Shown here piece after piece: positions 11,342 to 23,285 of a stretch of 64,000 bases of DNA. The notes beneath the pieces were generated by a model. That model made no database searches and was not told the origin of the DNA. It saw nothing but the letters and a program-made list of their open reading frames with translations. The stretch's first letter is position 1. Every line of letters begins with the position of its first letter. The position numbers and the translations under genes were made by a program. The stretch is from NCBI GenBank assembly GCA_016098155.1, contig JAAAJB010000055.1, forward strand, positions 1-64,000, written 5' to 3'. The DNA comes from Actinomortierella ambigua. Its lineage: Eukaryota; Mortierellomycota; Mortierellomycetes; Mortierellales; Mortierellaceae.

Positions 11342-13135
11342 CTACATTCGGCAAACGGACAAGGCATCCCACTCATCGCTTCCAACGCATTTACGGCAGT
11401 AGAAGAGGCTCTGGGGGTCATACTTGTTCTTGATTTCGAGCAGACGCTGGTAGTTCGGGCCGAAGAAGGCATCTTTGAAGTCGGGTTCATTAGCATCGGC
11501 CTCATTCATGTACGTGCCCGCGCCAGGTGTAATCTTGCGGAGCTCGTCCACCGCTGTAGTGAGCCTCGTGGCGAAGTCCTTCTGCTGATCAACAGGCGTG
11601 CTGTCGGCCCAACCACCGTAGATGACGTTGAAAAGGCCTGCCGTACGCCAGCCAGGGTGCACCGACGTCTCCGCAGCGTTGGCTTTCGCAACCTGTCCAC
11701 CGGTGACGAGCATCGAGAGGTACTCCTTGGTGTTGGGCTGCGTAGCCTTCAAGATACCGAACATCGTGGTCGCCAGCTGCTTGGAGCCTTCGCGGGAACT
11801 GAGCATCGTGCTAGGAATGAGACGCGAACCAAGGAGGAGATTGAGACCAACGTTCCGTCCTGAGCTAATGCTTGCCCAGAAGTCGAGGAACGCCTTGTAT
11901 GATGGCATTGGGAGATACCGTTCCTTGTCGATGGTGGCACCAATAGCCTCCAGTTCCTGCTTGAATGGTGCAAAGTCGTTGCGGGCGGTAGCCTCGTTGC
12001 CGTTGGGGAGATGATAGACCATGAAGAGGTGGTCCTTGCGGGTCAATGCGTATCCGGCCCATTTAGCCGCCGACAGCCTTGTCTGATGAGCGTAGTAAGC
12101 CTCAGAAACCTTCAGCATCATGGCTTCATCTGTAGCCGTGATGTTCAAAAGGGCCACTTGGAACGAGGCTGGCGGATGAGTACGGTAGACGGCCTCAACG
12201 ACAACACCGTAGCTGGGTCCTCCACCACGGAGCGCCCAGAAGAGATCCTGATTCTGGTATGCATTCGCATCAAGCACCGTGCCGTTGGCGATCACAACCT
12301 TGTACTGGAGGACATTGTCGACACAGAGACCATGGAGGGGCGAGAGCGGTCCGTGGCCGCCAGACTGGCAAAAGCCACCGGCTGCTCCAACGGTTGGGTG
12401 GTTTCCGCCGACGACGAGGCGATTGTGCTGATTGGCATAGTTGTAGGCCTCTTCCCACACGACACCTGGCTCGAGGATCATGGCAGCCTCCGCCTTGGTG
12501 TTGGCAGGTGCGCCATCTGGGATAAACATGTCATTGTGTGAGATCTTCTTCATGAAGTGGGTCCACAGACTGAGCGAATAGATTCCCATGCTGCGACCGA
12601 GGTAGTCATGACCGGTATTCTTGACCACAAAAGGAAGGTTGTTCTTGGAAGCAAACTTGACCGTAGCCACGACATCATCCACGCTCGTCGCATTGACGGT
12701 GTACAAAGGAACAGCACCCTGTTCGCAAGGAGTTGTCTGCTTGAGCAGGCAGCCTTCGCCCATGAAGGTCTCCCAATTGGCCGACATAACTGCTCCTGGC
12801 TGGTTGGAACGCCACTTGTCGAAGCCGTAGCCCGCCTCGACCTCCTTGCACTTGGCTTCATCTCTGGGTACTCCGGGCATTCCATGGCACACGCTGGCGA
12901 CGGGGGTGGTTGCGATCAGGCGACCGTGGACTCCATTCTTGCCGTTGACTCCCTTCTTGTCGTTGAATTCTTCCCAGGCAGCTTCAGAAGGCCAACAGGT
13001 TTTGTCGTCAGGAATACACTTGCAGAGGTTCTTGGGACGGCTGGTACCGGCACCTTGGGCCGATGTTGGAGTGGCGATGAGGAGAGTGACTCCAAGTGAT
13101 AACGCAATGAGTGAAGGGGAGAGTAGAAGACGCAT
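11342..13135 (-). CDS. secreted berberine-bridge-like FAD-linked oxidase
   Basis: Flavoprotein of the VAO/berberine bridge family, which oxidises carbohydrates or secondary metabolites using oxygen. It has no introns and 597 residues. The start chosen is the Met of MRLLLSPSLIALSLG because it begins a proper signal peptide (about residues 1-27, ending near TSAQG) and sits behind a TATA box; a Met 12 codons upstream is less suitable. Cysteine-rich N terminus (CKCIPDDKTCWP) as in fungal secreted members. The FAD domain carries the two covalent-attachment residues His176 (NTGHDYLG) and Cys256 (GGFCQSGGHG), so bicovalent FAD is expected. The C-terminal BBE domain ends with FFGPNYQRLLEIKNKYDPQS. 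A decayed second copy of this gene lies 1.5 kb further right on the same strand. The natural substrate is unknown. Confidence 0.93.
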   Translation of the reverse strand: MRLLLSPSLIALSLGVTLLIATPTSAQGAGTSRPKNLCKCIPDDKTCWPSEAAWEEFNDKKGVNGKNGVHGRLIATTPVASVCHGMPGVPRDEAKCKEVEAGYGFDKWRSNQPGAVMSANWETFMGEGCLLKQTTPCEQGAVPLYTVNATSVDDVVATVKFASKNNLPFVVKNTGHDYLGRSMGIYSLSLWTHFMKKISHNDMFIPDGAPANTKAEAAMILEPGVVWEEAYNYANQHNRLVVGGNHPTVGAAGGFCQSGGHGPLSPLHGLCVDNVLQYKVVIANGTVLDANAYQNQDLFWALRGGGPSYGVVVEAVYRTHPPASFQVALLNITATDEAMMLKVSEAYYAHQTRLSAAKWAGYALTRKDHLFMVYHLPNGNEATARNDFAPFKQELEAIGATIDKERYLPMPSYKAFLDFWASISSGRNVGLNLLLGSRLIPSTMLSSREGSKQLATTMFGILKATQPNTKEYLSMLVTGGQVAKANAAETSVHPGWRTAGLFNVIYGGWADSTPVDQQKDFATRLTTAVDELRKITPGAGTYMNEADANEPDFKDAFFGPNYQRLLEIKNKYDPQSLFYCRKCVGSDEWDALSVCRM

Positions 13136-13170
13136 TTTGATTGTGTGTTGAATCACCACGGTGACCCTCA

Positions 13171-13180
13171 CCTTTTTATA
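13171..13180 (-). promoter_or_regulatory. TATA box of the FAD oxidase gene
   Basis: TATAAAAAGG on the minus strand, about 36-45 bases before the start codon. A poorer version of the same promoter block (GTGTTG...GACCCT...) is present in front of the pseudogene near 15210-15240. Confidence 0.65.
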
Positions 13181-13229
13181 TTCCTCGCCGATGTTCTATT
13201 TTTTTTTCTTATGCTGAGGTCACCGCGTT

Positions 13230-13311
13230 GTGTACTGTACACCACCTCATGTTGTGGAGTACAATCAATTGCATAAGATACCGCGAGGTTGTACAGTAGT
13301 ACAGCGTACAC
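13230..13311. promoter_or_regulatory. GTAC-rich motif cluster upstream of the FAD oxidase
   Basis: Two near-repeats, TGTACTGTACACCAC (13231) and AGTACAGCGTACACCAC (about 13298), flank a GAGTAC element within 180 bp of the start codon. GTACTGTAC recurs near 15505 (pseudogene promoter), and similar GTAC clusters precede the CVNH gene and neurochondrin. A shared regulator site is plausible but unproved. Confidence 0.4.
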
Positions 13312-14639
13312 CACAAAATAAATGTGTGGATAAGAAGAATACAAGAATACACAGGCTATGGGGCGGGGAGGACGCGATCGAGCTGAGAAATTATTGCAGT
13401 GGGCAAAGTGCCCCTCGCAGACTCGATCAGACGCCCCCTCAATGGTTAGGTTTCGCCCCTGTAGTACGTACCTGGGACACCTTTCCCGACAAAAACTGGA
13501 ACCGGCAGCATTTGTTCTTGCACCCAGATTTTCTCTCATAGACGTGAACTAAGGATGGCTGACTATTGACAAAGAGGCGCACGATGGCATCTAGTTTAGT
13601 TTGTGACCATACGACGGGCACGACAAGCACATTGTTCCACAAGGAAGATCTTTTCGTGTGCAAGTGCGCGCCTGGGCCAGCACCTTCCCCCTTTGTCGTG
13701 AGGGATTCCAATTGTGGGAGGCGAATGTCAAGACTAAATTTAGAGTTCTTTCCTATGTATGTTGCTGGAAGGAATGCAATTCAACGTACATGGGAGAGAT
13801 TTAGTACATAGTGGAGGCGAACATAGTACACCTCATGGAAAAAAGAAACGGCTTCTGAAAGGGTCGGGGCAATTTGAGGGTATCACTTCTAAGACAAACG
13901 GTCCTGAAAGTCCCTGTCTTTCACGCTGCATTGTGACATGATCACTTTGCCTTTCGACCACTGACTTCATATGCTTTGGACAGAATAGCGAGAGCATACC
14001 GCAACCCCAGTGTTCGTTAAGTAGGCCTAAAAAAAATAGAACATGTCGGTCACTGATTTTTATCCTGCGCAAACGAGCATTATTGGAGTCACTAAAGTTT
14101 TTTCTAGAAATTTGGTTCATTCGGGTAAAATGCCTGACTTCGAGGTGATCTTGCGCACAGGGTCGTTGACCTTGATTGTAATACATTGGAGATTGATCTG
14201 CTCGGCACAGAGTGCTTCATCAGTACCTATAGCTGAGGCCAGACAGGCACCACAGATACCTTACTCTCAGCGACTTAGCGACCATCACGACCATCAATTG
14301 ACTCAACTATTGCCCGATTTCGTTCAGTCCCAAGCTGATGGTTGAAGGCAGCCGTTTGAAACTCTCTTGCGATTCATGCATGCTGCAGCGGATGAGCCTG
14401 GCTTGCATGATGACGCAAAAGCCAGCGGAAGCCAGCAGTATGCACGTGGTCATAAAGTGTGAAGGGTTTGAAGAAGGCGTGTGTAGAGGAATAAAAGCAA
14501 CCATACGTCGGTATCGTTCATAACACTGGGGGTATCGACTGAATGTGCATAAACAAGGGGACTCTCGACTGCCTCTTCGAGCCTGCTCTCTGAAAGAAGT
14601 AGTAGCTTAATGCTCGCGTCGTACAATAATGACATACCC
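13312..14639. other. intergenic region between oxidase and its decayed copy
   Basis: No supported gene. Around 13439-13477 it carries a block (CTCAATGGTTAGGTTTC followed by a GTACGTACCTGG motif) that recurs in diverged form at 15340-15393. This shows that upstream DNA was part of the locus duplication. Confidence 0.5.
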
Positions 14640-15161
14640 TGACTCATCTCTTCTTGTTGGCCCAGTTAACCACTCGTGAAAAATGTAGCCATGGACCATC
14701 TTGTTCCTCGTGGCCGCAATCTTGATCTGATAGGCGTTGGCAACACAGCTCTCGCCCTCGGCTGTGATCACCGTTTATTGAAGACCATAGCCAATGCAGA
14801 GACTCTGCTGAGACAACAAGGAGCAATGTCCACCCGAGAATGTCTAGTCTAGCAAGGTTCTCATTGTCACGTCCACGCTGAAGATCATTTTCTCAAGCTT
14901 GCTCGCCTCTCTGAAAGCCTACTGCCCTTGGGCATAAAACTCAATGAAAGCAGCGCTTGCTCCTTAGGTTTCTTTTAGGACACCCGCAAGCACAACCAAA
15001 TCGAGTACCACTATCTTCGTGAGATAGATCCACACACTCAACAGTGAAACCGCCAAGCCTGGACCAAGGTAGTCGTGGTCAGTAGCTTCAACACCATCCG
15101 AATATTGTGCTTGAGGGGCAAAGAGAAACGAAAGACAAAATACAAACGAGGGTAAACGCAT
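14640..15161 (-). pseudogene. decayed duplicate of the FAD-linked oxidase
   Basis: Fragments of the neighbouring oxidase appear in the same order on the same strand. A new start MRLPSFVFCLSFLF resembles its signal peptide. It runs directly into ATDHDYLGPG...SVWIYLTKIV, which matches NTGHDYLGRS...SLWTHFMKKI of the intact gene, so most of the first 160 codons are deleted. At the left end VITAEGESCVANAYQIKI matches VIANGTVLDANAYQNQDL. The aligning DNA blocks are 15013-15106 against 12543-12636, and about 14705-14790 against 12241-12330. Stops and frameshifts separate the pieces and the BBE domain is absent. The flavin-linking glycine-histidine pair is changed to Asp-His. It is not expected to make an enzyme. 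Confidence 0.8.
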
Positions 15162-16608
15162 TCACCAGGATAGTGGAACACTGCATGAGAGACAGGCTGC
15201 CGTTGTGTTGAAAAGATGACCCTGACCTAATAAAGTTTCCCCGTTAGCCGTTGCGCTTCAGTGCTGGGTAGAACCGTAGACCACCACTATTGCAATGGGC
15301 TCAGGTACAGCTGGGTAGGCAGATGTCAACCAATTTTCCTCAATGGTGAGGTTTCATCTTGGGCTCGATCAAGCAGTGTACGTATCTGGCACTCTCTCAT
15401 AGTTCCCAGAGTCGCATGGTTTGCCACACGATGTGTTGGAGGTTGGCACCCCTCATTTTTTCATGTAAGTTACTATACTTAGAATAGTACGTATGAGTGT
15501 GGTCGTACTGTACTACTTAACAGGAGACTACATTGTCACACAAGGCGACCTGCTGCATAGGTTGTACTACAACGGAAAGTCGATACCCCAACATCAGATC
15601 ACCCCCGTCACTCGCTCATGGTTCTCGACCGGTCGATCCGCCCCGTTGGGCACTACCGAGAGATGGTGAAGTGTTCATTTCTGGATATCATACAGCCACG
15701 AAAACACCACACATACCGAGCTACACACTCTTTGCCCACTTGTCTCCCCACGCAGCGCTCTGATAGCCTTTCTTTTTACATCATTCGATCCCCCTGATCA
15801 GCGGCTTTCGCATGGTGGTGTCCGTTCCGGATACCATGATTTCTTGGTGAGAAAAGTGGAATAACAGCTGGACGTGCCCTGGACCTATGCTAAACACTAG
15901 CGCCACAAATATCTATTCATCCACGGACTTTTCAACCACCGACAGACAATGCTCGCCAAAGTGCATCAATAGCAGAGACGGAATGGTGAACAGAAGAGTC
16001 GTTTTGATGGTACATTAAAAAAAAAATACCAGGCACCACAACATTGTTTTCCCAAAAAAAGATTTTTTTTTCATCCAAGTGCTGGACTTGGTTGATGCCA
16101 GCCCTGTGGTATTGCTCTGAAACTTGCTGCTTGAGACATCTCTGCTGTACTCAGGGACAAAGAGCCTTTTTGGTCGATCAGGACAAGAAGGTCTGTACAT
16201 TCTTTTCCTCTTCCCTCTCCCTCTTGTCCTGATCTACCGTGGCCAAAAATCAGCTCTCTGTTCCCCGTTTTTGCTCTCTACACGGTCCAAGCTATTCCCT
16301 CTTCGGATCGTCCGGGTTTGGCCTGTTGATCCACCTCGCTGAGGCCTGCCCAGCGGTGGTCAATCACGCATTTTCTTAGTTGTCTATTTGTGGTCTGATT
16401 TGGCATCTTGACGACTTCACGCTTCAAAGGCGGGGCGAGCTTGATGCCAGATTGAGCAACTGGTGCAAAGACTGGCTCAATGTCTGTTTTCCAGGGCGAT
16501 GGGTTTCCAGGTAACTTGCGTATCTTGATTGAAAACGGTCGTCATCATAGGTATTCCGATTTTTTTTTCTAATAATACGACATTTATTGTGTGCTGGATG
16601 CCTCCCTT
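15162..16608. other. intergenic region left of the URB2 gene's 3' end
   Basis: The first 350 bp are the decayed promoter of the oxidase duplicate, including GTACTGTACTAC at 15505-15516. The remainder shows no supported gene. Confidence 0.5.
16583..16588 (-). terminator. polyadenylation signal of URB2
   Basis: AATAAA on the minus strand, 21 bp beyond the stop codon. The 3' UTR would be very short. Confidence 0.45.
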
Positions 16609-19600
16609 CTATCGTCCAGTGTACTTGTGGTACTTGAGGTAATCGCTATACAAGCTCTTGAGCAGCGACTTGCCCGTGGCGTCGAGATTGGCCATCATTA
16701 GCTCGCGCTCCCACTCTGTACACAGGTCCATGAGGGCGTACAGGCCTGGCAGCAGCGCCTGGCGGAGAGGCAAGAGGGAGATGGAGGCGACGACGGAGGA
16801 TTGAATCCTAAAGTACTCGGTCAGAAGGTAAGGCGCGTGCTTGCTAAAGGCCTTGGAGGTGTCCAAGGGCTGTTGGCGACCACGGTGATGGTGCTGATGC
16901 GATGGTGCTGCCGCCGCACCTGTGGTGCCGTCCGTGTTCGTGATGGTCGTCGGTGGCTCGAGACCCATCGAGTTAGAGGTGGCTACCACGGCCTTGGAAC
17001 CGAGCGCCGTCAGCAGACGGGCAAAGTTTTCGGCACACTCGACAGGCAATGGCTCCTCGGTGGTCAGGGTCGAGGCGGACATGGAGGATAAAGTGGTGTC
17101 ATGGGGCTTTCTGATTCCGTGCAGGTCATTCAATGAGTGGTTTGAACGGCGACTCGCCAAGCAACGGTGGGTCAAGAGCGGGAACGGGTTCTGGCTCGCC
17201 ATCAGAGTATGCATACCCTGTTGCTTGCGGGCAATCGATGGATGAATCGACTTGAAGCCATGGAAGATGGCTTGCAGGACCGCTGTAAAGACTGGGATCA
17301 ACTCCACCAGCGCCTCCTGTCGGAATCGAGCGATGTGCGTCAGAACACGGTACACGCCGGAGAACACGCGTACAGCATCTGGAGTGGTGAAGAGTGGCGG
17401 CGTTGCTGTGGCATTGTCATTTTGCTGAGTGGTAGCGCCAGATGTCTCGCGGTCTGTCGATCTGGATGATGGCCGAGATGTGACCATGGATCCCACGAGC
17501 AGCGGCGTAGCGGGTGACATGAGCGTTGTGATAGCCTCAAGAATCAATCCAATCTCCCATGGGCGTAGCTCAAAGTCCAATTCACTGCATAGACCGGCCA
17601 GCAGCCCAAGGACTTCAACCACCATATCAACAGTATCCGATGTCTGGAGAATACGAATCATCCGCGCTACCAGCTTGGAGATATGTTTCCGGACTTTGCG
17701 CTTTTGACCTAATATTGGCAGCAAGAAAAAAAAAAGTGGTTAGTCATCAGTTGCCGACTTTTAGCCGCCCTCGGTTTCGAAAATAGAAGAAACAAACAAA
17801 CAAACAAAAAACATACTCTGATGTGAACCGAGGAATGTAACTTCCAGGAGCTTGACCAAGATGAGTTTGTCTCCAGGACGATCCTCGATATTAACATCAA
17901 TATCACGACCATTGCTGTATGTTGGATTATCCAAGAGGTACTCCAGAGTCTTCTCAAACATCTCTCCAGAAAGGTGACCAAGCATCGCCAAGTATGCGTC
18001 CTTGAGGGTGCCCATATCCTCCTGCGGAATGGCGCCAAGCTCGGAGACGCGCAAAATGAGCGTCAACAAGCCTTTAACTTGATCTTCCGACATTGCCGTC
18101 TCCTGATCCTGCGGAGCTGGTGATTCGGCTGTAGGCAGATACTCGCATGTGTACGCAGTCAGGATCGAGACCAAATGCAGCATATTCTGGAGGGGCCTGT
18201 TGTTGGCATGTCGCTCTTTGAGGTGTTCCAAGGTGGTGGTCAATCGACCGGCTAACCGGAACAGGCTCTGCAAAAAGTCATGGCTATCAACGGCAACGGC
18301 AGCCGGGGCGATGATTGGCTTGCACTTTGCGGATCCCTTGGAGGCCTTGGGCTGCTCGACCACGCCAAACAGCGTCAGCTGCATCGCTACACTTCTCTTG
18401 ACGAGCGCTCTGAAACGAAGCAAGGTCTTGAGCAGTTCGAAATGGTCCAAGCACGCCTGACAGCTCTGCACCAAGTCGCTTTCGTCTTTGTCGTCCACTT
18501 CCATGGCCATCTGATCACCACCACTGGAGGTGATATTCATAGTGGAGAAGACCGTCTTGGAAAGATGTGACAGTGTCTTGGCCTCGAGCTGTTGGATCAA
18601 ATTCTGAATGCGACCCGCCAACATGGATGCCTTCTCCACACGCTGCTCGTATTCAGTTTCAGAAGAAGCAGTGGTGCTGACCTTTTTCTTCTTCTTCGCC
18701 AAGGTGGACACGAGATGCTCCAAGGACTGGACGAAAGCCTGGCATGCCTGGGACAGAATACACAGCTGAATTCCCGGCACAGATAACGCTTCATCCACGG
18801 TGGTCTTGGCATGTCCGATAACATCCGAGGGGTCTTCGATCCAAGACTGCAGCCGATCGAGCAAGGCGATCAACTGTTGACCGGCATGCTCACTCAAGCT
18901 GGATCCCGTGGCCAGCAAGATGGAGTGGTGAGCAAGACTCTGGATCATAAACGACGTGGTCTCCCAGAGTGCCTTGCCCAACCCTTGAGCATCCTGGATC
19001 ACGCCATCGCCGACACCTCCGTTTTCCTGCGAAGAGACATTCCAAGGAACATAGGCAAGCAGACCTTGGACGATGACAGGATCGGACGCCAGCAGACCGG
19101 CATCGTTGCGCCATCGCATGATGGCCAAAGATACCTTACGGCAGAGGAGTAGCGACCGCAGACCTGCCGTGTCAGCCCGCATATGCTTCTGAATGGAATA
19201 ATCCAGGACACCCATCAAGACGAGGACGCAGTCGCGCTCACGCTTGTCAAAGTACTCGATGGGCAGCAAATGGAGGATCGAAAGCAGCGATAACAGTTGG
19301 TCCTGTGGAATCGAGGCATCCTTCTTGCCGACAGACTTGCTCTTCTTGCTGCTGTTGGACGATGCTAATTCATCGGAGAGCCACTGGATAAACGCCTTGA
19401 CAACATCCTGGTACGATGGATCAGAGGACTGGTGATGCTGCTTCAACGTCGATTCGAGCATGGTCATCAGATCCCGATCCTTGCTGCGCTTGGCCACTCC
19501 CGCGACTTTGAAAGGACCACGGAGAAAAGCGATAAGCTTGCTGAGAACGGCATCGACGAGCACCGGGCGGAACCGAGGGACTTCGTACATGTTGGCTGAA

Positions 19601-22600
19601 CGAAGGAGGACCTGATTCAAGGACTGGATTGTCATCTCGTCTCCCGATGACGACGACGCGAGGGAGACGATGCTGACATCCTCGGGACGGCCAGTCAACG
19701 ACAATGACGAAGAGGATGACGAAAAGACATTGTTGGTGATCACATCGGCCAAGAGCGCCATCGCGTCACGCGAACCAAAGCGGCAAACAATGTCCAGCCA
19801 ATCGTTCACCTGTGTCTGCCAGCTGGCCACGAGGAAGCTGGGACCATGGGCAGTCGATAACAGTCCATCCCATCGGCCAAGAGCAGCGCCATGACCAGCA
19901 GCCTTTGCATCCTGGGGCGCAACAAGCTCCTGCAGTCGACAGGTGGACATGGTGAACTCGACAAGGTCCTGACATGTCTTGGTCATGGTCTCATCCATGA
20001 CGGTCTGTGGGGAGCACAAGCACAGGTGAACATGCTGCAGGACGACACGATTCAACAGCAAAGTAACACTGTCCTCCATAGCCCATCGCTTGCTGCCTTT
20101 GGTCTTGGAGAGTGCATTGGTCATCGCAGTGGTCAGTCGGACCAACATCTCTGTCGACAGCGTTTGTTCCCAGTAAAGGGTGGCGGCCTTGCAAAGGGCG
20201 TAGTGCAGCTGCAAGGCGGGAGCGAGTAGCCTCTCCTGAAATTGTTTGGATAGGCCGGAGGTGGAAGCAGAAATGGCCTGTTGAAGCACGGGCGAGATAA
20301 AGTCGGTGAACAGGGTGGTAAAGTGTGCCAGGATCAGCTTTTGGTGGGTGGACGTGATGCGCAGACCCTTGAGGAAGTGGACCAGCAACGTGACGACCAT
20401 GCCTGCCGACCGAATGCTCTCAGGATCGTTGCTGTCGCCATCGCCATCCTGAACGCCCTTGCCAGAGTTGAGTTTGCGCTTTTTGGTACTGTTGCTGTTG
20501 TCGATGTGTCCGGTCGATGCGGTGCTGGCAGACGAAGACATGATGTGCAGCTTGAGCTCCGACACAAAATCTTCCAGGATGAAAGGCGCCTGCGCCAACG
20601 GAAGATGCAATCGAACAATGGCCGGGATTTGGTCCAAGAAGCCGCGGGACAGGACAGGGCTGGACGCCAGCTGCTCCGGTGTCGAGAGGAAAGAGCGCAT
20701 GGCTTTGAGCAGCGAGCTCATATAGTTGCCGAGCTGTCGCGACTTGCCATGTGTTTCCAGAAGCACGCTCGCCAATTCCTGAGCCGTCGCATGAGGACCT
20801 TGTTCCAGTTGTTGGTGTTGGTGTTGTTGGTGTTCTTGTTGTTGTCCTGAAAGGGGCGAGAGCAGAGTGGGCCAGAGTCGTGACAAATGTGCCTCCAGAA
20901 TCAAATCGTCCAGCTGAGCGAGCCTTACGAGACCCTGGAGGGTAATTGTCTGCAAAGGCACATCCTTCAAGTCGTCAGCCTCCGTGAGGTATTTGGACAT
21001 GGTGCGGAAGCACGTCTCCAGGAAGGCATACTGAGCCTTGGAAATGCTGTCATTGCTGGATTGATACATTTGGAGATCAGCCACGGCGCCCAAGAGCCGA
21101 TTCAGCGCCCGAATGACATGGATTGCACGGTCGACACCGGAGCTATCGCTGGCCATCGATGAGAGCTCAGGCAGTTGATTCTTGGCAAGGGTGTAAAGTT
21201 CGGTGAAGAACTTGAATTCAGTGCTCCTGGCCGAATCCATGCCTGATGACCTGTCCAATCCACCACTCGCAAGGATTCTCTGTCGCCGTCTCGACTCTTC
21301 GATAAAGTATACGAGAAGAATTGGTAGCACATCAAGAGCTGTCATGAAGCAATAGAGTGGAGGAAAGGAAAAAAAAAGGTATTGGTCATCAGAATGTCAC
21401 GCATATCTTTTAGCAGATTTGTGGTAGTGCTTCAGAGCAACTGTTCGACATCAACACCACCATGACGACTTACCAGCAACAGGGCGATTCGATTTTGCCA
21501 TAGATTCCATCTGATCAAACAATTGCTTCTGATAGCTCTGTATCGCCTTTTCCGAGTCATTTGCTCCTCCCGACGACGACGATGCGGCAATGTTGAAGCT
21601 TGTCGTGTACTCTTGCAAATGGTCCTGGTGGAACAGACCGTGACGGAGAATCGCGCCAATCGAATCCAGGCAGTCCTGACCATGTCGTTGCATCTGTGCC
21701 GTAGTGGCCTCATCGGAGGCATCCTGACTCAGGATGCGCTGGATCGAGAATCTGGCACAAACTAGGGCATCCAGCATTTTTCCGGTAATTAATCCAAAGA
21801 CCTTCTTCTGGTTGGCTTGGATGACCATCAGTCGCCGGAAATGATCCAGGGTGATTCCCGAGAAACTGAGGAGAATGACCTTATCCTCTGGCGAGTAGTC
21901 GTGGCTCTGCGTTGGTGATGTGAGGGGTGATGGTGATGAAGCAGCATGCGTATTGGCAGACGAAGATGGCTCTGGGAACATGTCGGGCAAGATAGCCAGG
22001 GCTGCATGGACTAGCGGGGTATACTGTTCCAGAGTCGGCTGGAACCATTCGGCCATCGAGTTGCTGAGCAAAAGTTCGAAGCATGCATTCGCCAGCTCCA
22101 AGACAGCTGTAGAAGGCCGCTGTTCCATCGATGATACCGTTGCTTTTGAGCCCCCGCCAGCTTTTTTGCCCTTGCCCTTGGATTTTGATGAAGTGGTGGT
22201 GGCCGTTGAGTCGTTATCAGGCGACATCGAAGAAAGAGGAGCAAGTCGTTGAATCAAGGCGGTGAACATGGGAATGACAGGAATGCGGAGTAGGATTGTG
22301 GGTGCTTGGAAATCAACGAGTGTCTGTCTCGATCCTGCAGCGGTGATAGCAGCGGCCGACATGACACTGGTACTACCATTCATACGATGAGCACTTCCTG
22401 ACTGTCCGGTGGTAGTGTATCCTAGCCGCTTCAAGTGTCGAGACTGTAAACTGACCATCGCCAAAATATCTTTCAGAAGCCTCCAGTATTCTGCATCGAC
22501 CAGTGCCATTCTAACAAGAAGATAGCGAAAATGAAACGAAAAAAGTCAGCGACCGTTGATCAGTTGATTAGCTTTTGTTTGTTTGTTTAGAAGGATGTTA

Positions 22601-22853
22601 CTCCTTTCCACAATGATTCAAGGGTAAAAGGAAACAATGGCAACACCTACGCAGTCGCATCTTTGTTGCTTGGGGTCGCAGATCGGACGAGGACAGTGCA
22701 GAGCCACTCGAGGATAAATTCTTGTTTATGAGGCAGGACCACATCTGCCCGCTCCCACGCCTGGCGAGCAAGCGCAATCTTATCTGCCTGTGATGTCTGA
22801 GGCCCCTTCAGGGCCTTGGCAAATGCCTCTGAGGAACTCAGCACGCTCTCCAT
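16609..22853 (-). CDS. URB2/Npa2-like ribosome biogenesis protein
   Basis: Large helical-repeat nucleolar protein needed for early 60S ribosomal subunit assembly. Four exons (22853-22651, 22510-21474, 21338-17817, 17708-16609) close to 1953 residues, longer than yeast Urb2 (about 1170) or the human protein (about 1520). Identification rests on the C-terminal Urb2 domain in the last exon: FSGVYRVLTHIARFRQEALVELIPVF, the ENFARLLTALGSKAV segment, KHAPYLLTEYF, and the family ending LPGLYALMDLCTEWE...SLYSDYLKYHKYTGR. The rest is leucine-rich alpha-helical sequence interrupted by low-complexity inserts (serine, glutamine/histidine, lysine-rich KKRKL at about 20470 and KKKKK near 18690). The N-terminal exon MESVLSSSEAFAKALKG is supported by frame closure only. 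The extra length is mainly in these inserts. Confidence 0.88.
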
Positions 22854-23285
22854 GGTTATGGACGAGAGACAGAAGGCGTCAGTGTTGGGTTTGGTTAAAA
22901 GAGTGGTGGCAAGGTTACATCGTGAAGAAAAAAAAAAAAAGGTTGTGTGAATGGTGGCTTGTGTCTCACAATTGTTTGTTGCGAAGTCTCGTCACAAAAC
23001 CACTCAGATTTCGCACGCGTACAAATTCATGTGGGATCAAGTCTTCGGTTGGCAAAGGAAACCAAGTATATTATTATATGTTCGCAGCTTGTTGGGTGCT
23101 GCCGCTAATGCTACAAGTAGACTAAGAGTGGATATGATACAGGCGAGGACTATGATGCAAAAACAAAGGGGTGAAATGGAGAAATGCGAAGGGTATAGGA
23201 ACACATTTTCATGTGGAATTGGTTGTTTAGAGTGCCAAGAGCAAGGGGAAGAGGGATCCCTGCTCTCTTGCTTTTGGCACCCAGT
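22854..23285. other. intergenic spacer between URB2 and the IPT/ankyrin gene
   Basis: 432 bp with a short A run; nothing else recognisable. It must contain the URB2 promoter and the 3' end of the neighbouring gene, since both are on the minus strand. Confidence 0.5.

Noticed and set aside
20281..20850. Plus-strand frame within URB2
   Set aside because: Antisense shadow of the long URB2 exon.
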